From Amycolatopsis bartoniae (GTDB lineage Bacteria; Actinomycetota; Actinomycetes; Mycobacteriales; Pseudonocardiaceae), in NCBI RefSeq assembly GCF_014191255.1, contig NZ_JACHWH010000001.1:1798001-1862000 (forward strand): 64,000 nucleotides of DNA, written 5' to 3'. Position numbers and translations under genes: made by a program. Below the pieces are notes generated by a model. That model ran no database searches, had not been told where the DNA came from, and was given only the letters and a program-made list of their open reading frames with translations. Shown one piece after another: positions 55,346 through 64,000 of the stretch (the first letter of the stretch is position 1; each line of letters begins with the position of its first letter).

Positions 55346-58066
55346 CTAACCCTCGTATTCCCCGTTCAGCATGGCCGTCGACAACTCGATCCGGGAGCGG
55401 TATCCCGTGCGCGTGAACAGGCGGCTGAGCCTTCCTTCGATGCTCTTGTCGCTCGTGCGCAGCGCCATCGCGAGTTGCTTGTTGCTCAGGCCGCCCGCTG
55501 CGAGCATTGCCAGCAGGTGTTCGTTCTCCGCTACCGTTTCCTTGCGGCCGCGCACCGCCACGCCGTGTTCGCGCATCAGGTTCCGCAGCCACGCCCGCGC
55601 CAGCATCGCGTCCAGACCACCCAGCGTGTCGTACGCCTCGGCCAGCAGGTCCGGCTCCCCCATCCCATATTTCACCAGCCGCTCCAGCACCACCGCCAGC
55701 TCCAGCGGCTGCCCGCGCTCCCGCGTCTGCCGCAGGCACTCCTGCGCCGCTTCGCGATCCTTGACCACCGTCGCGCGGGCCAGCAGCACGTGCACCGTCG
55801 CGCGGGCCGTCGGCATCGCCTCCGCGACCCGCTCCAGCTCCGCCAGGCACCGCTCGGCCGCGTGGACGTCGCCCGCTTCCAGTGCCAGATCCACCAGCTC
55901 CGCCCAGCACAGGTCCGCCCCCACGAGCAGACCACGCTCGCCGGCGTCCAGCGCCTCCCGCAGCCTCGACTCGGCACGCTCGTTCTCGCCCAGCGCCCGG
56001 TCCAGCCGCGCCTCCGCGGCGTCCAGCAGATGCGCCAGCACCGGGTTGAGGGCGCGACCCCGCCGCAACAGCTCGCGCGCCGTGGTCAGCCTGCCCTGCG
56101 CCACCAGGATCCCGATCGTCGTCTGCAGCATCCCCGTGTACCCGGGCTCGTGACCACGCCCGGCCGCGACCACCCCGCGGCGCGTCAGGTCGATCGCGGA
56201 GGCAGCGTCACCACGCAGGCCCGCGATCATCGCCTGGTCGTACAGCGGCAACGCCGTCGCGGGCAGGTCCTCGTCGATCAACAGCTTCTCGGCCTTGCTC
56301 AGGTCACCGGTGACCAGCAGTCCGGACACGTGCGAACTCACCTGGTCGAGCCGGTGCCGCGCCGAACCACGCAGCGCCCACCGTTCCCGCGCGGCCAGGC
56401 TGCGCTCGAACCGGGCCGTCCGGCCGCTCCACAGCTCCGCCATGGTGGCGAGCAGCTCGCCCAGCATCGCGGAGGTGGCGTTACCGGCGCGCCAGAACGC
56501 CTGGTTGTCCGCCAGCAGCTTGTGCGCCTCGCTCCAGCGGTCGAGCGCCGCGCACGCGAACGCCGCGGTGACCACCTGGCGGTCGGGCCCGCCGGTCCAC
56601 CGCCGTCGCTGCTCCGCCAGCTCCCGCAGGGCCTCCGCGTCGCCCACGCCGTGCAACGCCTGCACCGCCATGAGCTGGATCTCCTGCGCCGCGTCCGGCG
56701 ACAGCTGGTCGGCGTAGTCGCCCAGCAGCGACTGCGCGCCACGCAGGCTTTCCTCGTAGTCGCCGTGGATGTGACAGGTCGAGGTGTGCATCAGCAGCAC
56801 CATCGCGCGCTGCGCCCGGTTCTCGGCCAGCTCGATCGCCGCGCCCAGCCACCGCACCGCGCTCTCCGCCTGGTCCTGCTGAACCGCCGCCGACCGGGTG
56901 AGCAGCTCGCCCAGCGCACGCTGCCGGTCGACGAGCCTGCCCGCGCCCGCGACCTGGTCGGTCAGGTAGTCGGTGTCCCCGCACGCCGCTTCGCCCGACC
57001 ACACCGCGGTGACGGCGGTGGCCGCGAGGCGACGGCGCTCGAACGGGCCAAGGCTGGCGGTGAGCGCGGAAGCCACGAGCGGCACCGTGAAGCGCCACGA
57101 CGCGCCGCCCCGGCCGCGGTGGATGATCCCCGCCCGGCACAGCGCGTCCAGCAGCTCCGCGGCCTCGGGCGTTCCGAGCACCTCGGCGACCAGCCGCGGT
57201 ACCGCCGCGCCCAGCGGCCACAGCACCGAGACGGCCTTCGCCGCCGCCCACGCCTCGGGGCCGAGCTCCCGCACCATGCGCACGAGCTGGTTGTGGGCGG
57301 GCGGAGCCACCGGCGACGTGCGTTGCACGAGGTACGCCTGCCGGTCCACGATCTCCACAGAACCGTTGCGCCGCAACATCTCTATCGTGTCGCCGATCGC
57401 CGCGACCACCCCGCGGCTGACCTCGTGCACCCGGTCGACGAGCGCGGGCTCCGGCGTCGCCTGCAACGCGGCGGTGACCTGCCGGGCCACCTCCCGGCGC
57501 GGCAACGGGGTCAGCCGCACCGAGTGGACCAGACCTTCCCGCCGCAACTCCCGCACGGTGGCCGGCAGTTCCGGGTTGCCGCCGGCCGTGGGGATGCGCG
57601 CGGTGCACACGCAGCGCACCTGGCTGCCCGCCAGCTGCCGGGTGAAGGCGGCCAGCACGGCCAGCGAGTCGGGGTCGATCCAGTGCGCGTCGTCGATCAG
57701 CAGCACCGTCTCCCGGCCGCCACGCAGGAGCGGGACGGCCACGGCCGCGGCCGCCCGGTGCGCGATCTTCGGGTCGTTCCGCGCGCCGTCCACCGGTCGC
57801 AGCGGCGACCAGGGCCACGGCGCGCCGTCCGGGCCGGGCAGGTGCATCGCGGGTTCGGCGACCCCGCCCTCGGCCTCGGGGCCGGATCGGAGCGTGAAGC
57901 GCGCCGGCAGCGCCTCGCCGTCGCGGGTGAAACGCATCGCCCACACCGTCACGCCCCGCGCCGCGAACTTTTCGCTCAATTGAGCAAGCAGCGTCGTGCG
58001 CCCGACTCCGGCCGGACCGGTCACCGCCACCAGCGGACCGGCCGCCTCGGCGATTTCGTCCAGCAC
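55346..58066 (-). CDS. LAL-type LuxR-family regulator
   Basis: The 906-residue regulator starts at a GTG seven bases after GGAGG. It has an N-terminal AAA/STAND ATPase domain (about 1-260), a long helical TPR-like middle, and a C-terminal LuxR helix-turn-helix (about 840-900; AAGGLSNKQLAMALRTSDKS, then IEGRLSRLF). Walker A is GPAGVGRTT (17-25) with Arg23 replacing the usual Lys. Walker B is TVLLIDDAHWID. Such regulators often activate neighbouring accessory operons. Here it lies between two giant-protein modules, which are natural candidate targets. Confidence 0.85.
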   Translation of the reverse strand: MLDEIAEAAGPLVAVTGPAGVGRTTLLAQLSEKFAARGVTVWAMRFTRDGEALPARFTLRSGPEAEGGVAEPAMHLPGPDGAPWPWSPLRPVDGARNDPKIAHRAAAAVAVPLLRGGRETVLLIDDAHWIDPDSLAVLAAFTRQLAGSQVRCVCTARIPTAGGNPELPATVRELRREGLVHSVRLTPLPRREVARQVTAALQATPEPALVDRVHEVSRGVVAAIGDTIEMLRRNGSVEIVDRQAYLVQRTSPVAPPAHNQLVRMVRELGPEAWAAAKAVSVLWPLGAAVPRLVAEVLGTPEAAELLDALCRAGIIHRGRGGASWRFTVPLVASALTASLGPFERRRLAATAVTAVWSGEAACGDTDYLTDQVAGAGRLVDRQRALGELLTRSAAVQQDQAESAVRWLGAAIELAENRAQRAMVLLMHTSTCHIHGDYEESLRGAQSLLGDYADQLSPDAAQEIQLMAVQALHGVGDAEALRELAEQRRRWTGGPDRQVVTAAFACAALDRWSEAHKLLADNQAFWRAGNATSAMLGELLATMAELWSGRTARFERSLAARERWALRGSARHRLDQVSSHVSGLLVTGDLSKAEKLLIDEDLPATALPLYDQAMIAGLRGDAASAIDLTRRGVVAAGRGHEPGYTGMLQTTIGILVAQGRLTTARELLRRGRALNPVLAHLLDAAEARLDRALGENERAESRLREALDAGERGLLVGADLCWAELVDLALEAGDVHAAERCLAELERVAEAMPTARATVHVLLARATVVKDREAAQECLRQTRERGQPLELAVVLERLVKYGMGEPDLLAEAYDTLGGLDAMLARAWLRNLMREHGVAVRGRKETVAENEHLLAMLAAGGLSNKQLAMALRTSDKSIEGRLSRLFTRTGYRSRIELSTAMLNGEYEG

Positions 58067-58226
58067 TCCTCGACCTCCACCGACAGCACGTCGTCCGGGA
58101 GCGGCTCTCCTGTCTCATGATTGCCGCAGGTCCCGGCCCGCTACCAGCGATCTGCCCCTCCAGGCGTCCGAACCTGCACGAAGTTCGCACACCGCAGGGG
58201 TGACGGCCGTCACCCGGAGGTCGGTC

Positions 58227-58877
58227 CTATTCGGACTGGGTCTCCCCGCCCGCCGTGGGCTCCCACGGCACGACCCGCAGGCCGTTGGCGTCCTGGTTGC
58301 TGTTGGCGTAGATCTCGGCGACCTGCTCGTCGTCCATCATGAGCGTCTCGCGCATGAAGTCCCCGGTCAGCCGGACCGAGGCCGGGCCGCCCGGGTTGAA
58401 CAGCACGTCCACCTCGTCGGCGAGCAGCTCGACCAGCTCGTCGAGGTCGATCCGCCGCCAATCCGGAGACGCTATCCGCTGGCGGTGCTGCTCACCGGTG
58501 GCGACCACGACGCACAGGATGTCGTCCGGCGACTTCGTGACCAGCGGCCGCCCGTCCCCGTTCATCGCGATGTCGAACAGCGTGTCGCGCAGCATCAGCT
58601 GGATGTGGTCGGCCTCGGCGCGCCCCTGCAGGACCAGCCGCAGCACCGCGTCCAGCGGGTCCGACGGCGAGTTCTCGTCGGCGGGCACGTACTCCGGGTT
58701 GGCCCGGAACTTGCCGATCTTCCCCTCGTCCTCCACCGGCCACAGGCCGACGACGGCCTCGATCGGCGGCGGGTCGTTCTCGGAGGTCGGCCGCCACGCG
58801 GGGTCCATCAGCAGGAACCAGTTCTCCAGCGGACCTTCCGCCTGCGTGCCGTCGGTCGTCTCGGTCATGGTGACCAT
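58227..58877 (-). CDS. Type VII secretion-associated-like partner protein (copy 2)
   Basis: This 216-residue protein is the paralogue of 54381-54899, with a longer N-terminus (MVTMTETTDGTQAEGPLENW) and a C-terminal extension of about 40 residues (FMRETLMMDDEQVAEIYANS). It starts behind AAAGGGG, 13 bases after the stop of the giant gene; an ATG at 58868 is the alternative. It is acidic and soluble with no signal peptide. Its constant location directly after a very large protein gene suggests a dedicated partner. Confidence 0.78.
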   Translation of the reverse strand: MVTMTETTDGTQAEGPLENWFLLMDPAWRPTSENDPPPIEAVVGLWPVEDEGKIGKFRANPEYVPADENSPSDPLDAVLRLVLQGRAEADHIQLMLRDTLFDIAMNGDGRPLVTKSPDDILCVVVATGEQHRQRIASPDWRRIDLDELVELLADEVDVLFNPGGPASVRLTGDFMRETLMMDDEQVAEIYANSNQDANGLRVVPWEPTAGGETQSE

Positions 58878-58890
58878 GATGGCCCCTTTC

Positions 58891-61800
58891 TCATTCGGTC
58901 TCCGCCCCGGCCGGGGGCAACCACGGCGGGCGGGTTATCGCCGCCTGGTAGGTGAACTCGCCGGGGTTCGGCGAAGCGATGGGCTGGGCGGACAACCCCA
59001 GCAGCTCGGCCGCCCGCGGCGGCAGCACCACCCGCCGCGGCACGCCGGCCTCGTCGACCGACTGCAGCGTCACGGTGTGCACCTGCGCGGCGAGCTCGGG
59101 CCGGGCCGCGAGGAAGGCCAGCGCGGTGGTCCAGACCTGGTCGGCCTGCGGGTTGCCCTCCAGCAGGGCGGCCACCGCCGTGAGGTCCAGGCTGCCGGGG
59201 TGCTCGCGGAGCTGCTCCAGGAGCGCCTGGAGCGCCTGCTCGGTCAGCTCCAGCACGGACGGGGTGCCCTCGGTGGCGGGGTTGGCGGGGTTGTTCGGGT
59301 CCGCCGGGGTGGTGGGGTTGTCCGGGTCCGCCGGGGTGGTCGGGGTGGTCGGCGTGCCCGGAACCTCCGAGGTGGTCGGGACCGCCGGGGTGGCGGCGCG
59401 TGCCACCGGGGTCGCGGGCGTCGCCGGGGTGAAGCCGGTCAGGGCGGGGGCCTGGATCGGCGTCGCGGCCGGGTTTCCGTAGAACTGGGCGGCCGGGTGG
59501 CCCTTCGGCATCGCCACGACCGGGCCGTCGGCGCCCCACCCGGCAGGGGTGTGGACGACGTTCTCAGCACCGCTCAGGTCGTCCGCCAGGAAGTCCGGCG
59601 GCACGTGCACGCCACCGAAGTTCTGCAGGATCTGGTTCACGCGATCCCGATCGTCCGAATCGGACTGTCCCGAGTGGTCGGAGCCGCCGGAGCCGGAGCC
59701 GGAGTCGCCGAGGTCGGAGCTGTCACCGGGGTCCTCGGAGGCCAGGTCGGCGGCGAGCTTCAGCGCCTCGATTCCCTCGTCGAGGCTCATCAGCGCGACG
59801 CCGACGCTCGACGCCCAGTCGAACAGGTCGGTGAGGTCGGGCCACTCGTCCTCGGTGCCGGTGACGTGGCGGACCGAGATCAGCGGGCGCACGGCACCCC
59901 GCAGCGCGTCCTTCGCCAGGTCGGTCCAGACCACCGCGCGCCACCGGTCGCCGGCCGCGCGGAGGGTGTGCTCCAGGTTCTGCCGGAACCGCGCCACGGT
60001 CTCCACCGAGTTCAGCGCGGCCCGCGGCCAGACCGAGTGCAGCAGCCGCGGCATTTCCAGCAGCCCCGGCAACGGCGGCACGCGGTGACTCCCGGCCCAG
60101 GTGTAACGGCGCTCCGCGGACGGTTCGTCGCGCTCGATCCCGACGTTCCGCAGGTTCCCGGTCACGTCCAGGCGCCGCAGCAGCTCGACGGCGCCCTCGG
60201 CGTCACGCACCGGTCCCAGGGGGAGGGCCGGTCCGTGTCCGCCGCTCGCGGGCACCGCGGCACCGGGCTGGAAGTCCGGGTCGAGCGCGGCGAACGCCTT
60301 CACCAGCTCTTCCGGAACGTCCGAGGCCAGCGCCCGCTCGCCGAGTTCGTGCTCGGGCAGGTCGGCCCGCACGGCGCCGTCGGCGTCCGCCCAGTCCTCC
60401 GGCGTCGCCGAGAACTCGACACCGGTGCGGCGCACCTCGACCTCCGGAGCCGGCAGCCCCAGCTCCGCCAGCCGCGCCTGCTCGGACCGGTACTCGTCGC
60501 GGAAGGCCTCTTCGACCTCGGCCGCGCGTTCGAGCCCTTCCTCGTGGTCGTAGCCGTAGCCGCTGACCTCCACGGCCGGCAGCGCGGCCCCGTTGCGGGC
60601 GCGCCACGCGGCCGCCCTCGCGACCTGGCGGGCGAACCGCCGCACCCCCGGGTTCGTCCCGGCGCCGTAGGCGGTGGCGGGATCGATCGAAGAGGCGGCG
60701 AGGTCGCTGAGCGGGATCGGTTCGGCCGTCGGGCGTCCCACCTCCCTGTAGTGCCCGCCGTTGTGCACGTACCGCGGGCCGTCGATGCCCAGCGCGGCCC
60801 CACTGGTCGCCGCCAGCACGGTGCGCAGGGGCAGCCCCTCGTCCCAGGCTTCCTTGAGCAGCGAGGCGGAACTGACGCCGTCCGGACCGGCGGTGGTGTC
60901 GGCCCAGCAGCTCAGCAGCGTCAGGTGCGCGTCGCCGCCGGGGTGCGCGCGGCGGAAGGCGTCGCTGCCGGAGATCGCGGCGGCGCTCGGCGCTCCGGCC
61001 AGGCGCACCTTGTCCCCGAGGCGGTTGCGGAAGCCCGACCGCATCGAGAACTCGAACCCCTTGCCCGGGTGCCCGTGCATCGTGACGGTCCACGAGCGGG
61101 CGGCGGCCGGCCGGACGGGGTTCAGGTACGGGACGTAGACGTCACGGTGCCCGCCCTGGCCGTCCGGCTCCTTCGACGCGGAGTAGTAGAAGCTGCTCTG
61201 CACGGCGTTCTCCCGCAGCCCGTGCGCCGACATCCAGGCCCGGTCGAACTCGCTCGCGGGGAAGAACTGGCCTCGGCCGCCCAGCTTCGCGTTCGCCCGC
61301 TCGTAGCTCACCAGCTGCTCCGGCACGATCGGCGCGACGTGGTCGAACCCGGAGCCGTTCACCGCGAGTGACCCGTCCTCGCCGAACGTCGTCTCGGCGC
61401 GGGGGCCGTAGAAGGTCCGCGAGTAGCCGGCGGGCACGAACGTCTCGGCGATCTCGCCCAGTCCGGTGACGGGACCGCCGAAGGTCGCCAGCGCGACACC
61501 CTTCTCCTGGCCCTCCGAGCCCGTCTTCAGCCCCTTCCGGCCGAGCATGTCGCGCAGGTCCTGGCCGTCCCGCAGCGACCGGGCCAGCACCGCCGGGGAC
61601 AGGTCCAGCTCCTTGCCGTCCGCACGCAGGGCCTGGTACCCGGTCTCGCTGCGCTGGGCGAACAGCAGCGCCGGACGCTGCCGCCACGGCGAGTCGATCG
61701 ACTTGCCGTCCCCGTCGAGGAACTTCCCGAGACCGCCGGGGTCGGCGGCGGCCCAGCGCTGGACCCGCGCGAGCGTGGCGTCGTCGCCGTGGAAGCGCAC

Positions 61801-64000
61801 GAACTCGCCGAGCTTCTCGCCGTCCGGACCCGTGATCACCACCGTCCGCAGGTCGCCGGCGCGCGGCACCGACACGAGTGTCAGCGTGCCGTCCGCGGTG
61901 CGCACGTAGACGTCGTTGAAGAACTTCTCCGCCCGCAGCGCACCGGCGAAATCGAAGCCGACCCCGCCGTAGTTCACCCGGACGTCGCTGGCATCGGTGT
62001 CCAGCACCACCGGACGGCCCTCGGCCAGCTGCTGCCGGAACCCGGAGTCGCCGAGCAGCACCCTGCCCAGCTCGGTGCCGTCCACGTCGGCGAGCTTGCC
62101 GTTCGACAACTCGGCGCGGGCCGAGCCCTCGTCCCCGGTCAGGCCCACGACCAGCGGGTTCCGCTCGTCGGTGTAGGTGGGCAGCGCGGTGTTCACGGCG
62201 AAGGCGGAGCCGGACGAGGTGTGCCGCACGTCGGCCGCGGTCAGCGCGGGACCGGCGGTGAACGGCTCGTTGACGATGAGTGCGCCGTTCTCGTGGAAGC
62301 GGTACTCACCCGCGTAGTGGAACGACTGCCACGGTCCGGTCAGCTCGGCGAGCTTCGCCAGGAACGCTTCGTTGAGCGCGTGGTCTCCTGCCGGGTCGAG
62401 GGTGACCACCGCCAGCCGTGGGCGCACCGGGCGGTCGGTCAGCCGCTGGAAGTCCGCGCTCGCCGCGACCCGTTCCGCCAGCTGCTCCGGCGTCAGCAGC
62501 GTGTGGCCACCGTTTCGGGACGGCAGCTTGAACCGGCCGCCGTCGGCTTCGAGGTACAGGCGCACCGCGTCACCGCCGTCCGCCCAGTCCACAGTGGACT
62601 GCGTGATCCCGCCGTTCCCGTCGTCCAGTCCGAGCACGCGCTCGGTGTGCTCGGTGGAGTTGCCGGTCGCCTCGACGATCCGGTCGACGTGCTCGCCGGG
62701 GGTGACCAGGGTGAGCACGTTCTCGCGGCCTTGCGCGTTCGCCACCGGCGTCCACGGCAGGTCTGCCGCCGGAGCCGGGTGCGCGGACGCCCCCAGGGTG
62801 ATGGCGGGAGCCGGACCACCGCTCGCCGGAGGCACCGGGTTGCCCGGCTGGTACGCCGGGTCGAGCGCGGCGAACGCGGCGACGATCAGATCGTCGTCCT
62901 CGGTGGCCAGCGCCTGCTCGCCGAGTTCGTGGGCGGGCAGGTCGGCGGTCACGGTGACGTCCATGGGCGTCCAGCCGCTGGAGACGGGGATGATCCGCAC
63001 CGTCACGTCCTGCTCCGGCACCGGCAGTCCCAGCTCGGCCAGCCGCGCGCTCTCCCGCGTGAACTCCTCACGGAAAATCGTCTCGATCCGTTCCGCCCGT
63101 TCGCGTCCCTGCTCGGTGGTACCGCCGAAGCCGGTGATGTCGACGGTGGGCAGCCCGGCGCCGTTGCGCGCCCGCCACGCGGCCGCCCTGGCGACCTGAC
63201 GCGCGACTCGCCGCACCTCGGCCTCGTCGGCCGGGTCGGCCACGTTCGCCTCCGTGATCCGGCCGGCGGCCAGATCGCTCAGCGGGATCGGCTCGGCGAC
63301 CGGCGCAGCCGGCTCGCGCACCTCGCGGAAGTGCCCACCGCCCTCGACGCGCCGTGTGCCGTCGGCGTCCAGTACGACGTAGTTGTCGGCCGCCAGCGCC
63401 CTGGCCAGCGGCTTCCCCTGGTCCACCGCGGCCTTGAGCCGGAAGGCGGAGCTGGGCCCGTTGGCCGGGCTGACGTCGGCGAAGCAGCTGAGCAGGGTCA
63501 GCTCGGTGTTCTCACCGGGACCCGCGCGCAGGAAGCTCTTGCTGCCGAAGATGGCGGCCGCGCTCGGCTCGTCGGCCAGCAGGACGCGGTCGCCCAGCCG
63601 CTGCGGGGAGCCCGCGATCATCGAGAAGCTGAACCCGGTGCCGACCGAGCCGTGCACCACGGTGTTCCACGAACGGTCACCGGGCCTGGCCGGCATCAGG
63701 TGCGGTTTCCAGAACGCCCGCTGCCCACCCTGGCCGTCCGGTTCGGAAGTGGCGGAGTAGTAGATGCGGCTGCGTGCGGTGGTGTCGTGCGCGCCGGCGG
63801 AAGCCATGAGCGCCCGGTCGAAGTCGGCGGCCGGGAAGAACTGGCCCCGCGTACCCAGCTTCGCGTTCGCCCGCTCGTAACTCGCGAGGTGCTGCGGTCC
63901 GGGGATGATCGGCGCGATCCGCTCGAACCCGGGCCCGCTCACCTGGAGCGCGCCGTCCGCGCGGAAGGTCAGCTCGGCTCGCGGGCCGTAGAAGGTCCGC
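58891..64000 (-). CDS. Giant 'lonely Cys'-like multidomain protein (partial, 5' end outside)
   Basis: The frame stays open to the window edge, so the N-terminus is missing; 1702 residues are visible. Residues 1-400 and 861-1260 are two copies of one domain: RTFYGPRAE start, SYERANAKLG, RGQFFPA, YYSA with EPDGQGG, a His-Gly (116, 975), LLSC (Cys172, Cys1031), EPIPLSDLAA, RRxARQVARAAAWRARNGA and ADLPEHELGE or ADLPAHELGE. The His-Cys spacing is 56 in both. Residues about 1310-1500 resemble a TcdA/B-type glycosyltransferase (PRLLHSVW, NFGGVHVPPDF) with the DxD motif lost. A Pro/Thr linker (about 1526-1576) and a final domain follow. Confidence 0.78.
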   Translation of the reverse strand, partial: RTFYGPRAELTFRADGALQVSGPGFERIAPIIPGPQHLASYERANAKLGTRGQFFPAADFDRALMASAGAHDTTARSRIYYSATSEPDGQGGQRAFWKPHLMPARPGDRSWNTVVHGSVGTGFSFSMIAGSPQRLGDRVLLADEPSAAAIFGSKSFLRAGPGENTELTLLSCFADVSPANGPSSAFRLKAAVDQGKPLARALAADNYVVLDADGTRRVEGGGHFREVREPAAPVAEPIPLSDLAAGRITEANVADPADEAEVRRVARQVARAAAWRARNGAGLPTVDITGFGGTTEQGRERAERIETIFREEFTRESARLAELGLPVPEQDVTVRIIPVSSGWTPMDVTVTADLPAHELGEQALATEDDDLIVAAFAALDPAYQPGNPVPPASGGPAPAITLGASAHPAPAADLPWTPVANAQGRENVLTLVTPGEHVDRIVEATGNSTEHTERVLGLDDGNGGITQSTVDWADGGDAVRLYLEADGGRFKLPSRNGGHTLLTPEQLAERVAASADFQRLTDRPVRPRLAVVTLDPAGDHALNEAFLAKLAELTGPWQSFHYAGEYRFHENGALIVNEPFTAGPALTAADVRHTSSGSAFAVNTALPTYTDERNPLVVGLTGDEGSARAELSNGKLADVDGTELGRVLLGDSGFRQQLAEGRPVVLDTDASDVRVNYGGVGFDFAGALRAEKFFNDVYVRTADGTLTLVSVPRAGDLRTVVITGPDGEKLGEFVRFHGDDATLARVQRWAAADPGGLGKFLDGDGKSIDSPWRQRPALLFAQRSETGYQALRADGKELDLSPAVLARSLRDGQDLRDMLGRKGLKTGSEGQEKGVALATFGGPVTGLGEIAETFVPAGYSRTFYGPRAETTFGEDGSLAVNGSGFDHVAPIVPEQLVSYERANAKLGGRGQFFPASEFDRAWMSAHGLRENAVQSSFYYSASKEPDGQGGHRDVYVPYLNPVRPAAARSWTVTMHGHPGKGFEFSMRSGFRNRLGDKVRLAGAPSAAAISGSDAFRRAHPGGDAHLTLLSCWADTTAGPDGVSSASLLKEAWDEGLPLRTVLAATSGAALGIDGPRYVHNGGHYREVGRPTAEPIPLSDLAASSIDPATAYGAGTNPGVRRFARQVARAAAWRARNGAALPAVEVSGYGYDHEEGLERAAEVEEAFRDEYRSEQARLAELGLPAPEVEVRRTGVEFSATPEDWADADGAVRADLPEHELGERALASDVPEELVKAFAALDPDFQPGAAVPASGGHGPALPLGPVRDAEGAVELLRRLDVTGNLRNVGIERDEPSAERRYTWAGSHRVPPLPGLLEMPRLLHSVWPRAALNSVETVARFRQNLEHTLRAAGDRWRAVVWTDLAKDALRGAVRPLISVRHVTGTEDEWPDLTDLFDWASSVGVALMSLDEGIEALKLAADLASEDPGDSSDLGDSGSGSGGSDHSGQSDSDDRDRVNQILQNFGGVHVPPDFLADDLSGAENVVHTPAGWGADGPVVAMPKGHPAAQFYGNPAATPIQAPALTGFTPATPATPVARAATPAVPTTSEVPGTPTTPTTPADPDNPTTPADPNNPANPATEGTPSVLELTEQALQALLEQLREHPGSLDLTAVAALLEGNPQADQVWTTALAFLAARPELAAQVHTVTLQSVDEAGVPRRVVLPPRAAELLGLSAQPIASPNPGEFTYQAAITRPPWLPPAGAETE

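Noticed and set aside
51535-64000. Complete type VII (ESX) secretion locus
   Set aside because: No EccB, EccC, EccD, mycosin or WXG100 gene is present; only associated-type proteins are seen.

Overview
The window is a 64 kb piece of a very GC-rich actinobacterial chromosome. Gene content and order suggest the Pseudonocardiaceae, most likely Amycolatopsis or a close relative. This is inferred from synteny and protein style; no search was run. The left part follows, from memory, the Mycobacterium tuberculosis block Rv1018c-Rv1002c (glmU-prsA-lpqT-rplY-pth, pks16, ispE-ksgA-rpfB-tatD-metS, rsmI, pmt), interrupted by lineage-specific insertions. No rRNA, tRNA, CRISPR array, insertion sequence or prophage was found.

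Layout. 1-8.7 kb: housekeeping genes glmU (3' end), prs, a divergent lipoprotein, rplY-pth, a DivIVA-motif protein, an acyl-adenylating enzyme, an ABC-F ATPase and ispE. 8.7-12.2 kb: a TetR/MFS efflux pair with a palindromic operator, then an orphan MetN-like protein with eroded ATPase motifs, preceded by a well-formed SAM-I (S-box) riboswitch. 12.2-17.9 kb: rsmA, a G-rich degenerate repeat tract, rpfB, tatD, metG. 18-20.4 kb: a PadR regulator and a DrrAB-type ABC exporter with twin operator arms. 20.5-24.2 kb: a GH25-like protein lacking the usual acidic residues, a secreted alpha-galactosidase and a DUF4185 protein. 24.2-29.4 kb: a CitAB-type two-component system divergent from an SsuABC/NMT1-type importer. 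29.5-34 kb: a G1 (glutamic) peptidase, small genes, rsmI and pmt.

34-34.5 kb is an intergenic stretch with two large inverted-repeat elements. 34.5-44.9 kb holds a membrane Ser/Thr kinase with the kinase domain at the C-terminus, a PrpE-like acyl-CoA synthetase, a secreted GH20 hexosaminidase behind a DasR-like (dre) site, an SGNH hydrolase/TetR pair, an aromatic amino acid decarboxylase and a divergent ctpJ/nmtR nickel/cobalt efflux system. 44.9-51.3 kb: two PH-domain membrane proteins, a DUF2306 protein, an FAD monooxygenase, a STAND/TPR protein and a hypothetical gene.

51.5-64 kb is the most unusual part. It has two modules built alike: a very large multidomain protein followed directly by a small protein of a family I remember as type VII secretion-associated. 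One module (+ strand) has a large protein with a roughly 210-residue Ala/Glu/Pro/Val linker and a C-terminal ADP-ribosyltransferase-like domain. The other (- strand) has a giant protein, still open at the window edge, with a duplicated domain carrying a His-Gly ... Leu-Leu-Ser-Cys dyad (a clan CD cysteine-peptidase-like pattern, resembling proteins called 'lonely Cys'), followed by a glycosyltransferase-like segment. A LAL-type LuxR regulator and a small secreted protein lie between them. This looks like a giant secreted effector or toxin locus.
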